DNA of 64,000 nucleotides. Source: a virus. This document shows positions 16,484 through 23,372 of the stretch, piece by piece. Every line of letters begins with the position of its first letter. The stretch's first letter is position 1. The stretch is from positions 186,001 through 250,000 of the IMG/VR virus record IMGVR_UViG_3300028800_000001; one strand, 5' to 3'. Made by a program: the position numbers and the translations under genes. The notes under the pieces were generated by a model. That model ran no database searches and was not told where the DNA came from. It saw only the letters and a program-made list of their open reading frames with translations.

Positions 16484-16693
16484 GTCCGTCAGATCAAGGA
16501 GCGCGGCGCGAAGCTGTTCGGCTTGTTTTGCGTAATACAGATACGTTTTCGTTTTGGTTTTTACTTCCACACAGAGCACATCGCTTTCTTCGTCTCCCCA
16601 ATCAATTCTCTCAATTGTGTTCAAGGGGAAACTATCGCGAAAGATACGCATAAAGATCATGCCACCGATATTATGATATTCTACTACCTTCAT
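16481..16693 (-). CDS. small hypothetical protein, 70 aa
   Basis: Starts MKVVEYHNIGGMIFMRIFRD with strands then a helix (YAKQAEQLRAALLDL). Pattern of beta-strands followed by one helix resembles a small PH-like fold, but this is only an impression. First gene after the Ro60 terminator region. Confidence 0.55.
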   Translation of the reverse strand: MKVVEYHNIGGMIFMRIFRDSFPLNTIERIDWGDEESDVLCVEVKTKTKTYLYYAKQAEQLRAALLDLTD

Positions 16694-16706
16694 AGGTCTT
16701 CCTCAT

Positions 16707-16745
16707 AAAAAAAGAGCGCCCCCTTGCGAGACGCCCCTCTTTTTA
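16707..16745 (-). terminator. hairpin with A/T flanks after the Ro60 gene
   Basis: AAAAAGAG and CTCTTTTT flank a GC-rich core. On the leftward strand the 3' arm runs straight into a T7 tract, so it can end the Ro60 transcript that stops at 16750. Confidence 0.6.
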
Positions 16746-16749
16746 GTAG

Positions 16750-18597
16750 TTACACATTCCCTACAATGAAATCATTCATAATTTGTGGCGTAGCGGTGTC
16801 AAAACCTACAACATCCAACGAGCCTGGATCGGCTGGATCGGCAATTGTGAATTCCGTCGCGGTCATTCCCATGACGATCAGCTTTGCATTGATACCGCTG
16901 TGCTGTCGATAATTGCGCAGCGCTTCCGAGGCGTGTATTTCACCGGCCCACGTCTCATTGTCGGTAAGCACAATAAAGGCATCCGCCTCAACATTGTTTT
17001 TCTGTGCCCAAATCATCGGCAATGAGCAATCAGTCCCACCAAACGGCATGCGATCAACAGCCGCAAGTGCATCGTCCAAACGCTGTTTTGGTGAAACAGG
17101 TAGTGGCACGAACTGATGACTAAACGCCATCATCGCATAATTGCTCTCCGTTGCAGCCGTGAGCAGCGCAAGCGCGGTGGAAGCCACTCGTGGAGTGAGC
17201 CCAATCACCTCTGCCAAGGTTCCACCGGTCATGGAACCTGAAACGTCTACCGCAAGCACCAAGCGCTTATTCGTTGGTGTGATGACCCCAAAGGAAAGAT
17301 GAAACGCGTCATGGAGCGCATCAACGATAGACTGCACAGGCGTCCAGGTAGCAGTGCTTCTCAAGCTGCGTCCGGCCTTGTAAGTGAGCATTGCGGCCAG
17401 GATTTTAATTGGGTGCAAGCGCGCTCCAACTAAGCGCTTCTGCTCATGCAAACGTTTGTTTACCAGCGCCGTTGCGCTGCTCGTTTGCGTCAGAATGCCC
17501 ACTCTGGTCATCGTCGCAAGGTTCTTCACCATCATTTCCGGCTGCGACTGCTCCAAGAGAATCTCCCAGACCGCTTTCGATTTGAGATATTGCGTTGGCA
17601 CTGCTTCACGTGGAAGTTTGTATGCCTCAATCAACTTCACGACTTCCGCTTCGCTATTGGCGCGCTTTGCCTGTTCGAAGGCACGCAAAATTGCGACCGG
17701 ATCATGATCAGAGGGAACCACTGACTCAATTTCCCCTTTCGCGATCCATTTGAGCGCTTCAGCACGCTCGCCAGAAGAATGTGGATGTGCTAAACGCACA
17801 ATATCTTGCTGACTCCAGCCATCGCGGCTCTGATACTTCACACTCTGGTACGCCAACTTCTCGACTGCCATGTCTTCGTACCACAAACGGCTGGATTTGC
17901 GCTGCGCACCACCACGGCCACGGAACTGCTCAATATAGGACTGAAAGTGCAGCCAATGTGTACCAATGCGCACCACTTTTCCAAGCTGGCTATACGCATA
18001 TTGGCGAACCTCAAGATCCTCTGGATGCAAAAGCTGAACGGTTTTCCCACTCTTCTTCACCTTGAGCTCAATCGTGTTTTCGTCCAGACGCGTCCAGGTA
18101 CGACTGCCATCTTTGGACGTAACGGTAAGCCCAACTTTCGGAAAACGTGTAAACTCTCTCTCGTGCTTCTCGTTTACGTGTTCGGTGTCATCCTCTGTGT
18201 AGCGATGCAACAGGTACACCATCTCAGCGGGAACCGTGTGCGCAACCGTTCCATGTACATCACAGGCGCAACAACGCGCAAGCGCAAACAGCGCAGGATC
18301 TTCTTTCGGAGCGCGCCCTGCCTGGGAAATCTCCACAATGGTGTCTACCACCTCTTTGCCACGACCAGCGCGTAGTAACGCCTCTAGTGTGTCCAGGTTG
18401 TCCTTCGTCAGCTTTTTCTTTCCAACATAATAGGTAGAGCTGCTACTGCCCAGGATCAAAAAACGCTTGAAGCGATCCAGATCGTCCAGCGTGTAACTAA
18501 ATCCACCCGCATTGTTTTTCTTCTGGTTGGAACCAGGGATCGGCTGGCTCTGTGGCGTCACCAAATTACGCGTGCCCACATTACGATAATTGCTCAT
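16750..18597 (-). CDS. rsr: Ro60/TROVE-domain RNA-binding protein
   Basis: 615 residues from MSNYRNVGTRNLVTPQSQPI (ATG 18597, RBS GAGGAG); the extra upstream residues of the longer frame overlap the Y RNA terminator and are not real. The TROVE HEAT-like ring starts at GGFSYTLDDLDRFKRFLILG with the signature TYYVGKKKLTKDN, VVDTIVEISQAGRAPKEDPALFAL. The C-terminal vWA domain has a MIDAS site DVSGSMTGG (D451, S453, S455). Residues ~137-250 are an insertion rich in beta-type sequence not typical of ~530-residue Ro60 proteins. Ro60 binds Y RNAs on the ring rim and misfolded RNA ends in the channel, and in bacteria a Y RNA can tether it to PNPase. The adjacent Y RNA array strongly supports this assignment. 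Confidence 0.93.
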   Translation of the reverse strand: MSNYRNVGTRNLVTPQSQPIPGSNQKKNNAGGFSYTLDDLDRFKRFLILGSSSSTYYVGKKKLTKDNLDTLEALLRAGRGKEVVDTIVEISQAGRAPKEDPALFALARCCACDVHGTVAHTVPAEMVYLLHRYTEDDTEHVNEKHEREFTRFPKVGLTVTSKDGSRTWTRLDENTIELKVKKSGKTVQLLHPEDLEVRQYAYSQLGKVVRIGTHWLHFQSYIEQFRGRGGAQRKSSRLWYEDMAVEKLAYQSVKYQSRDGWSQQDIVRLAHPHSSGERAEALKWIAKGEIESVVPSDHDPVAILRAFEQAKRANSEAEVVKLIEAYKLPREAVPTQYLKSKAVWEILLEQSQPEMMVKNLATMTRVGILTQTSSATALVNKRLHEQKRLVGARLHPIKILAAMLTYKAGRSLRSTATWTPVQSIVDALHDAFHLSFGVITPTNKRLVLAVDVSGSMTGGTLAEVIGLTPRVASTALALLTAATESNYAMMAFSHQFVPLPVSPKQRLDDALAAVDRMPFGGTDCSLPMIWAQKNNVEADAFIVLTDNETWAGEIHASEALRNYRQHSGINAKLIVMGMTATEFTIADPADPGSLDVVGFDTATPQIMNDFIVGNV

Positions 18598-18636
18598 AGT
18601 ACTCCTCTTTCTTTTTAGACGAACAATTTGCGACAT

Positions 18637-18668
18637 AAAAAAAAACACGGGACAACAAAGGCCCGTGT
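18637..18668 (-). terminator. terminator of the Y RNA array
   Basis: ACACGGG / CCCGTGT stem with a 10-base loop followed on the leftward strand by nine T. It separates the Y RNA transcript from the Ro60 gene. Confidence 0.85.
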
Positions 18669-18681
18669 CTCAGGAAGGAAC

Positions 18682-18779
18682 CGGACAAACACTGGAGAGG
18701 TGCTCACCCACATGAGCGCTACACCGCACAAAAAGCGGTGTACAAGAGTCGAACTTGAAAATCCTCACCAAACAGCCCG
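18682..18779 (-). ncRNA. Y RNA E (YrlA-like, tRNA-like module)
   Basis: 98 nt. Ends pair as CGGGC / GTCCG. The shared Ro60-site halves are GGCTGTTT on the 5' side and TGTTTGTCC on the 3' side. Upper helix GGTGAGG / CCTCTCC takes the place of an anticodon stem. Inside, in order: T arm (TCAAG GTTCGACTC), acceptor 3' strand ACACCGC, loop TTTTTGT, acceptor 5' strand GCGGTGT, D arm GCTC...GAGC. The 7-bp acceptor is perfect and closed by a loop, so the tRNA module is circularly permuted, as in YrlA. Confidence 0.85.
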
Positions 18780-18787
18780 TTTCGAAG

Positions 18788-18847
18788 CTCTGGACAAACA
18801 AGCGAAGAAGCATACAAAAGCGAGAACACTTCTTCAACAGCCCACAG
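18788..18847 (-). ncRNA. Y RNA D (short, no tRNA module)
   Basis: 60 nt hairpin. Outer stem CTGTGG / CCAGAG (one mismatch), internal loop GCTGTT opposite GCTTGTTTGT, inner perfect stem GAAGAAG / CTTCTTC, apical loop of 18 nt. Keeps only the Ro60-binding stem; resembles non-tRNA-like bacterial Y RNAs. Confidence 0.75.
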
Positions 18848-18851
18848 CGAA

Positions 18852-18952
18852 GTCCCAGACAAAAGTTACTGAGCATTTTTCGTGCGCTCTAGCCGCTATG
18901 GGCTAGCCGCTTCCGTCTTCCAATAGAGTACACTCAATAGACAGCCTGCGAC
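18852..18952 (-). ncRNA. Y RNA C (no tRNA module)
   Basis: 101 nt. Outer stem GTCGCAGGC / GTCTGGGAC (one mismatch), internal loop with the common GGCTGT and TTTTGTC halves, then TTGAG / CTCAG. The apical domain has a CTAGCC / GGCTAG hairpin instead of T and D arms. Confidence 0.7.
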
Positions 18953-18955
18953 GAA

Positions 18956-19095
18956 GAAAGAGACAAACGAAACGAAGAAACTTATCTGAGCACTGCTCTA
19001 ACCTAGCTGAGCTACACAGCGGTTTCCCTCTGTGGTCGGATTTGAACCGACGACCGGCGCTTTAAAACGAGAACATTTCCTCCACAGCCTCTTTC
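18956..19095 (-). ncRNA. Y RNA B (YrlA-like, tRNA-like module)
   Basis: 140 nt. Outer stem GAAAGAG / CTCTTTC, Ro60-site GGCTGTG opposite TTTCGTTTGTC, stem GAGGAAA / TTTCTTC. The tRNA module has anticodon-like stem AGCGC / GTGCT, T arm GTCGG TTCAAAT CCGAC, acceptor CACAG / CTGTG (then G-A mismatch and GG/CC) closed by a GAAA tetraloop, D arm GCTC AGCTAGGTTA GAGC. Permuted order: T arm before D arm. Confidence 0.87.
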
Positions 19096-19098
19096 GAA

Positions 19099-19236
19099 GA
19101 GTGAGACAAACAAACGAAGAAACTCTTTTTGAAGACTGCCTGTACCATTCGGCTACATACACGGATACCCGTCTACGGCTGGACTCGAACCAACATGTCG
19201 TCTTTGGTTGAGAACATTTCCTCAACAGCCTCACTC
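19099..19236 (-). ncRNA. Y RNA A (YrlA-like, tRNA-like module)
   Basis: 138 nt, promoter-proximal; its 5' end lies at the expected start point of the promoter 19246-19274. Outer stem GAGTGAG / CTCACTC, Ro60-site GGCTGTT opposite GTTTGTTTGTC, stem GAGGAAA / TTTCTTC, then CTC / GAG with a TGTT bulge. Module: anticodon-like stem AAGAC / GTCTT, T arm GTTGG TTCGAGT CCAGC, acceptor CGTAGACGG / CCGTGTATG (one G-G mismatch) with loop GTAT, D arm GCC GAATGGTACA GGC. Confidence 0.87.
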
Positions 19237-19245
19237 GATAGAGGA

Positions 19246-19300
19246 AGTATAGCACACCCTTTGCGATACGTCAAGCGTTTCTTCTATGAGTTTTCAGAAA
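19246..19300 (-). promoter_or_regulatory. promoter of the Y RNA array
   Basis: Leftward TTGACG, 17-base spacer, TATACT, with the upstream box TTTCTGAAAACTCATAGAA. Its -10 ends 10 bases before the first Y RNA, so a single ~590-nt precursor to the terminator at 18637 is expected. Confidence 0.85.
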
Positions 19301-19514
19301 GATTAGAAATCTCTTCCCGCTCACAGGAAAGATGATTGAGCAGATCGGTTGCGGCGTCATGCGCACCATGCACATCATCTGTGTAGCGCGCCTCGCTATT
19401 GTCGTAGCAGACAATGAGCTCTCCATGCTCGTGATAAAAAGGAAGTCCTGCTTGCGCGCACAGGTTCTTCACATCGTTCGGAGTATAATAATCAGGGTTT
19501 TCAAACTGTGTCAC
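19284..19514 (-). CDS. hypothetical 76-aa acidic protein
   Basis: Starts MTQFENPDYYTPNDVKNLCA. N-terminal segment resembles a small helix-turn-helix, the rest is a strand (LIVCYDNSEARY) and an acidic helix. Overlaps the zinc protein upstream by 14 bases. Its stop lies inside the upstream box of the Y RNA promoter. Confidence 0.55.
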   Translation of the reverse strand: MTQFENPDYYTPNDVKNLCAQAGLPFYHEHGELIVCYDNSEARYTDDVHGAHDAATDLLNHLSCEREEISNLSENS

Positions 19515-19950
19515 TTTTGACCTCTTCTTTTAGCACACGGCGCTTTTGTACTTCATCCCAAACGGTGCGCTCTGCGAGCGTATTCAAATCTTCGGTGGCC
19601 GCTGGATCACTTTCAGCACACGGCCTCCATCCGTTCTCCCATTTGCACCAGAAACCATACTCACGGCACTCACGTATCCCAGGAAAGACACCATCCCATT
19701 TAAGGAGATGTGGCTCCAGGTGTTGCTCGTAGAGATCAGCCATTTCGTCAGTCAGTCCATTGGCGTAAATCCACGGAAAGCGCTGCTCCATTGTATCCGG
19801 CTCGATACCAAAGTAGAGATATTTGCATTCATCTTGAAGCATCTGCACGCCGCAGAAGGGGCAAATGTCTACGTCGCAGCCACCCTCATGCACTTCGCCA
19901 AAGGTGGCACCACAATCGTGACAATGATCTTGTAGTTCAAGCGGTTTCAT
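19501..19950 (-). CDS. zinc-ribbon protein, 149 aa
   Basis: N-terminus HCHDCGATFGE...CDVDICPFCGVQM contains two CxxC/HxC pairs, a likely zinc ribbon. The rest is Trp/Glu-rich (GFWCKWENGWRPCAESD). Coupled to both neighbours by short overlaps. Unknown role. Confidence 0.6.
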   Translation of the reverse strand: MKPLELQDHCHDCGATFGEVHEGGCDVDICPFCGVQMLQDECKYLYFGIEPDTMEQRFPWIYANGLTDEMADLYEQHLEPHLLKWDGVFPGIRECREYGFWCKWENGWRPCAESDPAATEDLNTLAERTVWDEVQKRRVLKEEVKSDTV

Positions 19951-20188
19951 GTGGCTCCTCTATCTTTGCCAGTACCAAGCGCTCTGGCCCACGATCATTG
20001 TTGTCCTGTTTCCAATAAAGCACTTCCACCTCATTTTGAAATGCGGCAAGCTGCAAGATGGCAAGCGGCTCTCCCGTGAGTCGATCTTCAGGATAGCAGA
20101 AAATCATCAATCCATTGGCCCCAAAATCGCACTTGAGGTGCAGCACTCTACCACTCACGCTATCTTCAACCGAATAAATTGTACTCAT
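19937..20188 (-). CDS. hypothetical 83-aa protein
   Basis: Start at MSTIYSVEDSVSGRVLHL (ATG 20188), overlapping the upstream stop as GGATGA. All-beta pattern followed by LQLAAFQNEVEVLYW. Function unknown. Confidence 0.55.
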   Translation of the reverse strand: MSTIYSVEDSVSGRVLHLKCDFGANGLMIFCYPEDRLTGEPLAILQLAAFQNEVEVLYWKQDNNDRGPERLVLAKIEEPHETA

Positions 20189-20397
20189 CCTACGTCGCTC
20201 AACAATCTGATTGCTGTCCACTCGCATTCGCCATCTTCGTAACGTATCCAGCGTTCATCAGCACTCGCATGATATCCACTAGGAGTACTCTGCTCATCGG
20301 CTGGATCGCCTGGAAGATGCAGCACTATACCAAGTTGGCCGTGACGATTTCCTCCTGGCTCTTCATGAAGAACACGTGTGCCTCGATCAAATTTCAC
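20185..20397 (-). CDS. hypothetical 70-aa protein
   Basis: Begins MKFDRGTRVLHEEPGGNRHGQLGIVLH and contains a GDPADE and DGECEWTAIRLLSDV tail; a compact beta-barrel-like pattern (SH3-like) is possible. Preceded by AGAAAGTGAGAAATAAAA. First gene after the tRNA-Gly. Confidence 0.55.
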   Translation of the reverse strand: MKFDRGTRVLHEEPGGNRHGQLGIVLHLPGDPADEQSTPSGYHASADERWIRYEDGECEWTAIRLLSDVG

Positions 20398-20434
20398 TTT
20401 TTATTTCTCACTTTCTCTTTTTTTTATAGAGGTA

Positions 20435-20508
20435 TGCAGAAGACGAGATTCGAACTCGCATTCTCCTACTTGGAAGGCAGGCACGATTGCCATTTACGCT
20501 ACTTCTGC
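20435..20508 (-). tRNA. tRNA-Gly(TCC)
   Basis: Acceptor GCAGAAG / CTTCTGC, anticodon stem CCTGC / GTAGG with loop CTTCCAA, T arm GCGAG TTCGAAT CTCGT. Canonical cloverleaf. Confidence 0.9.
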
Positions 20509-20756
20509 GTGCGTTTTCTCTGAATACACTGGAAAACAAACCCCTTAAAGATTGTTACCAAGTTATTCTCTTTGTCCGTAATGCGAACGGTACTTTCCGG
20601 CTCCATTGACTTGACGAACCATGCGTAAACTTGCAGTGCTTCACGTACAGTTTCAGCACGCGTTGAAGCCTGCGTCATCTCTTTGAGTTCGTCAAGTCGC
20701 TCAATCTCTTCTTCGAAGAAGTCAAATTGCACCCGTATCTTTGGTTTCATTGCCAA
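20499..20756 (-). CDS. ribbon-helix-helix-like DNA-binding protein
   Basis: 85 residues. IRVQFDFFEEEIERLDELKE followed by RAETVREALQVYAWFVKSME matches the strand-helix-helix layout of RHH/CopG repressors, then a beta C-terminal part (STVRITDKENNLVTIF). Its last codons overlap the 5' end of tRNA-Gly by 10 bases. Related in layout to 25196-25432 and 25432-25671. Confidence 0.65.
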   Translation of the reverse strand: MAMKPKIRVQFDFFEEEIERLDELKEMTQASTRAETVREALQVYAWFVKSMEPESTVRITDKENNLVTIFKGFVFQCIQRKRTQK

Positions 20757-21010
20757 TCCAACAACTCCAGATCAGGAATGCCGCGTGCCCACTCCATGAT
20801 CTTTTGCATCTTCTCTTCGTCTGGTAACCCGCATACATTCGGAAACACCACGAGATCGTGGCGAATAACACCCACTGTTTGCGGATGATAATACGAATAA
20901 CAACTCACCGGATAACCGGCTTCTAGTTCAAGACCGAGATGCTGGGCACGCTCAATCAAGTCGATCTGACGTAGTCCATCAATGATTGTCTGTTTGGTGA
21001 TGCGGATCAT
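20747..21010 (-). CDS. hypothetical 87-aa protein
   Basis: Starts MIRITKQTIIDGLRQIDLIE, contains YSYYHPQTVGVIRHDLVVFPN. Ten-base overlap with the downstream RHH gene suggests coupling. No family recognised. Confidence 0.55.
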   Translation of the reverse strand: MIRITKQTIIDGLRQIDLIERAQHLGLELEAGYPVSCYSYYHPQTVGVIRHDLVVFPNVCGLPDEEKMQKIMEWARGIPDLELLDWQ

Positions 21011-21276
21011 TCTTTCTCTCTGTCAAGCTTGTCAAAGATTACTGTTGACTGAATATACTCTTGTAAGAAATTCGACAAATCTTCGTTGGAAATCACGACA
21101 AGATCAACATCTTTTTGTAACGCCCTGGCAAGGTTCTCTTGACGCCCATACAGATCACTAAACGCCCTCCCACTCGGAAGCAATTCGCTTGGAAAGATCT
21201 GACGTACGCGCCCCTCTGCCAAAAGGAGTACATAGTAACCAGGGGCATCGCTGCGCTGTACACATCCACTCATCAT
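21007..21276 (-). CDS. hypothetical 89-aa protein
   Basis: Starts MMSGCVQRSDAPGYYVLLLAE; the end is acidic (STVIFDKLDREKE). ATGA overlap with 20747-21010 and with the upstream gene. No family recognised. Confidence 0.55.
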   Translation of the reverse strand: MMSGCVQRSDAPGYYVLLLAEGRVRQIFPSELLPSGRAFSDLYGRQENLARALQKDVDLVVISNEDLSNFLQEYIQSTVIFDKLDREKE

Positions 21277-21584
21277 AGTTCACGCTCCAATGTTAACATG
21301 GCGGGTATCACCGACACATTTGAATTAAACTCATCACCACCAGTAGTCTTTTCACGAGACCACGTGACCCGCGCCCACGGTGGTTGCGCCTCTTGATATG
21401 CCTGCATCAAACGCAAGCCAAGCGCCTCACTGAAGTAACACTCACCCGTGATCACCTCTTCTAATTGCTTTCTGGTGAAACGGTAAAAAGGTTTGGTCTG
21501 ATTGCTTTCGATGTAGTCGTCAATGTACTCACAAATCTCATCGAACTGCATTTCTGTATACCCCTTTGGGGCTCCTCGTGGCAT
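21273..21584 (-). CDS. APxGYTExQF family protein, copy A
   Basis: 103 residues from MPRGAPKGYTEMQFDEICEY (ATG 21584). Paralogue of the adjacent 21587-21898: both share AP-GYTE-QF near the start, DYIxxN-T, AITG/VITG, LxLRLMQxYQEA, and a W(S/R)xEKTTGxxE-type block. The N-terminal AP(K/R)GY motif resembles the small beta-hairpin of phage HTH/terminase small-subunit-like proteins, but this is not firm. A tandem duplication. Confidence 0.6.
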   Translation of the reverse strand: MPRGAPKGYTEMQFDEICEYIDDYIESNQTKPFYRFTRKQLEEVITGECYFSEALGLRLMQAYQEAQPPWARVTWSREKTTGGDEFNSNVSVIPAMLTLEREL

Positions 21585-21586
21585 CA

Positions 21587-21898
21587 CTAGTCCTCTCGTT
21601 CTAAACAAAGTGCAGCTTCGATTGTATGGCTGCGCGATATCGCGTCTTCACCGTATGTCGTTGTCTCTGGCCTCCAGTGCACACTTCCCCACTTCGGTTC
21701 TGCCTCTTGATACACCTGCATTAAACGCGTGATAAACGCTTTGCTTGCGAGAAAGTGCCCAGTGATCGCGCCATTCAGCTCGGAGACTTCAAAAATGTAC
21801 TCCTCTTGCGTCTGATTCTCCTCGATATAACGGTCAATATAATCAACCGCTTCCATGAATTGTTGTTCTGTATACCCACGCGGGGCTCCTGCGGCCAT
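21587..21898 (-). CDS. APxGYTExQF family protein, copy B
   Basis: 103 residues, starts MAAGAPRGYTEQQFMEAVDY. Upstream member of the tandem pair with 21273-21584; two-base gap between them. ATG overlaps the stop of 21898-22134. Confidence 0.6.
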   Translation of the reverse strand: MAAGAPRGYTEQQFMEAVDYIDRYIEENQTQEEYIFEVSELNGAITGHFLASKAFITRLMQVYQEAEPKWGSVHWRPETTTYGEDAISRSHTIEAALCLERED

Positions 21899-22134
21899 TA
21901 TACTTGCCCCTCTTTCTCTTGGCGATACGCATCCATCCGACTAAAATCAGGACAAATTTGCGCACCCTTTGGAATATGTGGCATACCAGTCGTCACCTTG
22001 CCGTCTACAATCTCAACATGAACGCACGTCGCAGAAAGGATACGGCGTAAGCGCTCGTACTCCACCATGTTACCAGCGTCAAGCGCGGCCTGTATCTCTG
22101 TGAGCAACAATTGACCCGCTTCTGAAAAGTCCAT
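21898..22134 (-). CDS. hypothetical 78-aa protein
   Basis: Starts MDFSEAGQLLLTEIQAALDA, helical first half, then VHVEIVDGKVTTGMPHIPKG. One-base overlap with the following gene. Preceded by AAAGAAAAGAG. Function unknown. Confidence 0.55.
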   Translation of the reverse strand: MDFSEAGQLLLTEIQAALDAGNMVEYERLRRILSATCVHVEIVDGKVTTGMPHIPKGAQICPDFSRMDAYRQEKEGQV

Positions 22135-22173
22135 AATTTTCTCTTTTCTTTCTCTTTAAAACAACATTTTTAA

Positions 22174-22245
22174 TGGGACAGGTGAGGATCGAACTCACGA
22201 CCTAACGCTTAAAAGGCGCTTGCTCTACCGCTGAGCTACTACCCC
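22174..22245 (-). tRNA. tRNA-Lys(TTT)
   Basis: Acceptor GGGGTAG / CTGTCCC (two wobbles), D arm GCTC...GAGC, anticodon stem AGCGC / GCGTT with loop CTTTTAA, T arm GTGAG TTCGATC CTCAC. Confidence 0.92.
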
Positions 22246-22341
22246 AAAATCGCCGGAAGATGAGTGTGAAAACAGAAATTTACATTCAGGAGTTCTCCAC
22301 CGAATACCCATTGGTGGAAAAACTCATCTTCTTTTGAGTAA

Positions 22342-22415
22342 TCTGGATGGCAGGATTTGAACCTGCGACCTCCTGATTCCAATTCAGGCACGCTACCGAG
22401 CTGCGCTACATCCAG
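22342..22415 (-). tRNA. tRNA-Pro(TGG)
   Basis: Acceptor CTGGATG / CATCCAG, anticodon stem CCTGA / TCAGG with loop ATTGGAA, T arm GCAGG TTCAAAT CCTGC. The end of the upstream protein gene overlaps its first 10 bases. Confidence 0.92.
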
Positions 22416-22831
22416 TCAGTTTTATCATAGGTAAGCTTTGCTACCCTTTTCACAATTCCATCAAAGAATCCGCGCTCCCTCTTTGGCAACATCTTTCCTG
22501 AAGCACGATCAATAGAGCTGCATTCTTCTGCAACACCTTCCTCCTCTACAAAGGCATCTCGTGGAAGACTGCCATAAAAAATATAGTCGCACATCCAACG
22601 ATGAAGTGTTCGTGTACTCTGGCGTTCTTTCGGTGTGGTCACTGCGAGAAGCATTACACCGTTGCCAGGACCACCAAGAAACTCAGGTTCCCAGACTTGA
22701 TTTTCTCTCAGGTAGTTTTCAATTGCATTCTGACGGCTATACCAAAGATCATTTATATCGTTTCTCCGAGCATAGCGCGCAAACGCTTTATAATCTTTGA
22801 GTAATTCCATTGCTTCTCGCAAATCTTTCAT
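22406..22831 (-). CDS. hypothetical 141-aa protein
   Basis: Starts MKDLREAMELLKDYKAFARY. Helical N-terminal half, then PGNGVMLLAVTTPKERQSTR and a basic end. One base from the upstream gene. No family recognised. Confidence 0.55.
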   Translation of the reverse strand: MKDLREAMELLKDYKAFARYARRNDINDLWYSRQNAIENYLRENQVWEPEFLGGPGNGVMLLAVTTPKERQSTRTLHRWMCDYIFYGSLPRDAFVEEEGVAEECSSIDRASGKMLPKRERGFFDGIVKRVAKLTYDKTDWM

Positions 22832-23095
22832 TTATTTCCATTCCCGCGCTTTTCTCTCTTCGTGTATCGCTGCGTAGATCATAAGCGTATCTTCAGGAAT
22901 TTCCAGCGCGCTTGCGAGTGCGTCCATATCACGGCTCACCCGATAACGCTCTAACGCGACTAGAAGATTGATTGCCATTGGCCCGACACTGGCGTCACTG
23001 ACCTTTCGCCTCTGGCGATAAAGATAGGTTGCCACTATATCGGCAAGAAATGCGTCCTCGCGTTCCATTGGTATCGTTACTAAATTATCCATCAT
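22832..23095 (-). CDS. hypothetical 87-aa protein
   Basis: Start at MMDNLVTIPMEREDAFLADI (ATG 23095, RBS GGGAG) overlapping the upstream stop as TAATG. Fully helical. Function unknown. Confidence 0.55.
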   Translation of the reverse strand: MMDNLVTIPMEREDAFLADIVATYLYRQRRKVSDASVGPMAINLLVALERYRVSRDMDALASALEIPEDTLMIYAAIHEERKAREWK

Positions 23096-23223
23096 TAGCA
23101 CTCCCGTATCGGTGATTTTGTATTCTTCTTTCTTGATGCAAACCAAATGAGCATAAATCCAACGCCGCTAGCGCACCCGAAGATGAGCCCAAAGAAAAAT
23201 CCAATGAGGAACGTTGCAAACAT
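23095..23223 (-). CDS. 42-aa membrane peptide
   Basis: MFATFLIGFFFGLIFGCASG...: one long Gly-rich hydrophobic segment then a basic tail (ASRKKNTKSP). TAATG overlaps at both ends tie it into a tight translational chain. Confidence 0.6.
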   Translation of the reverse strand: MFATFLIGFFFGLIFGCASGVGFMLIWFASRKKNTKSPIREC

Positions 23224-23372
23224 TACTTCTCCTTCCGCAACCTTGTGACGCCATCAATAATCGCATGAAATGCGCTGGCGTCTTTCTTCCACAGGTGCGA
23301 AAGATACATCCACATGGCGGCTGCGCCAACACTTATCCCTGAGAAAAAGCAAAGAAGCACTATAACAATCAT
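23223..23372 (-). CDS. 49-aa membrane peptide
   Basis: MIVIVLLCFFSGISVGAAAM... single membrane segment then KKDASAFHAIIDGVTRLRKEK. Overlaps downstream gene as TAATG and upstream gene as ATGA. Confidence 0.6.
   Translation of the reverse strand: MIVIVLLCFFSGISVGAAAMWMYLSHLWKKDASAFHAIIDGVTRLRKEK

Noticed and set aside
17838-18050. Antisense and shadow frames within the Ro60 gene
   Set aside because: They overlap the well-supported Ro60 frame and show no independent coding features.
18682-19236. Permuted tRNA genes (3' half before 5' half) as in red algae
   Set aside because: The halves do form permuted tRNA-like units, but every unit also has the shared outer stem with GGCTGT / TTTGTC, and a Ro60 gene lies next to them; this is the known YrlA arrangement, so Y RNA is the better reading than a decoding tRNA needing ligation.
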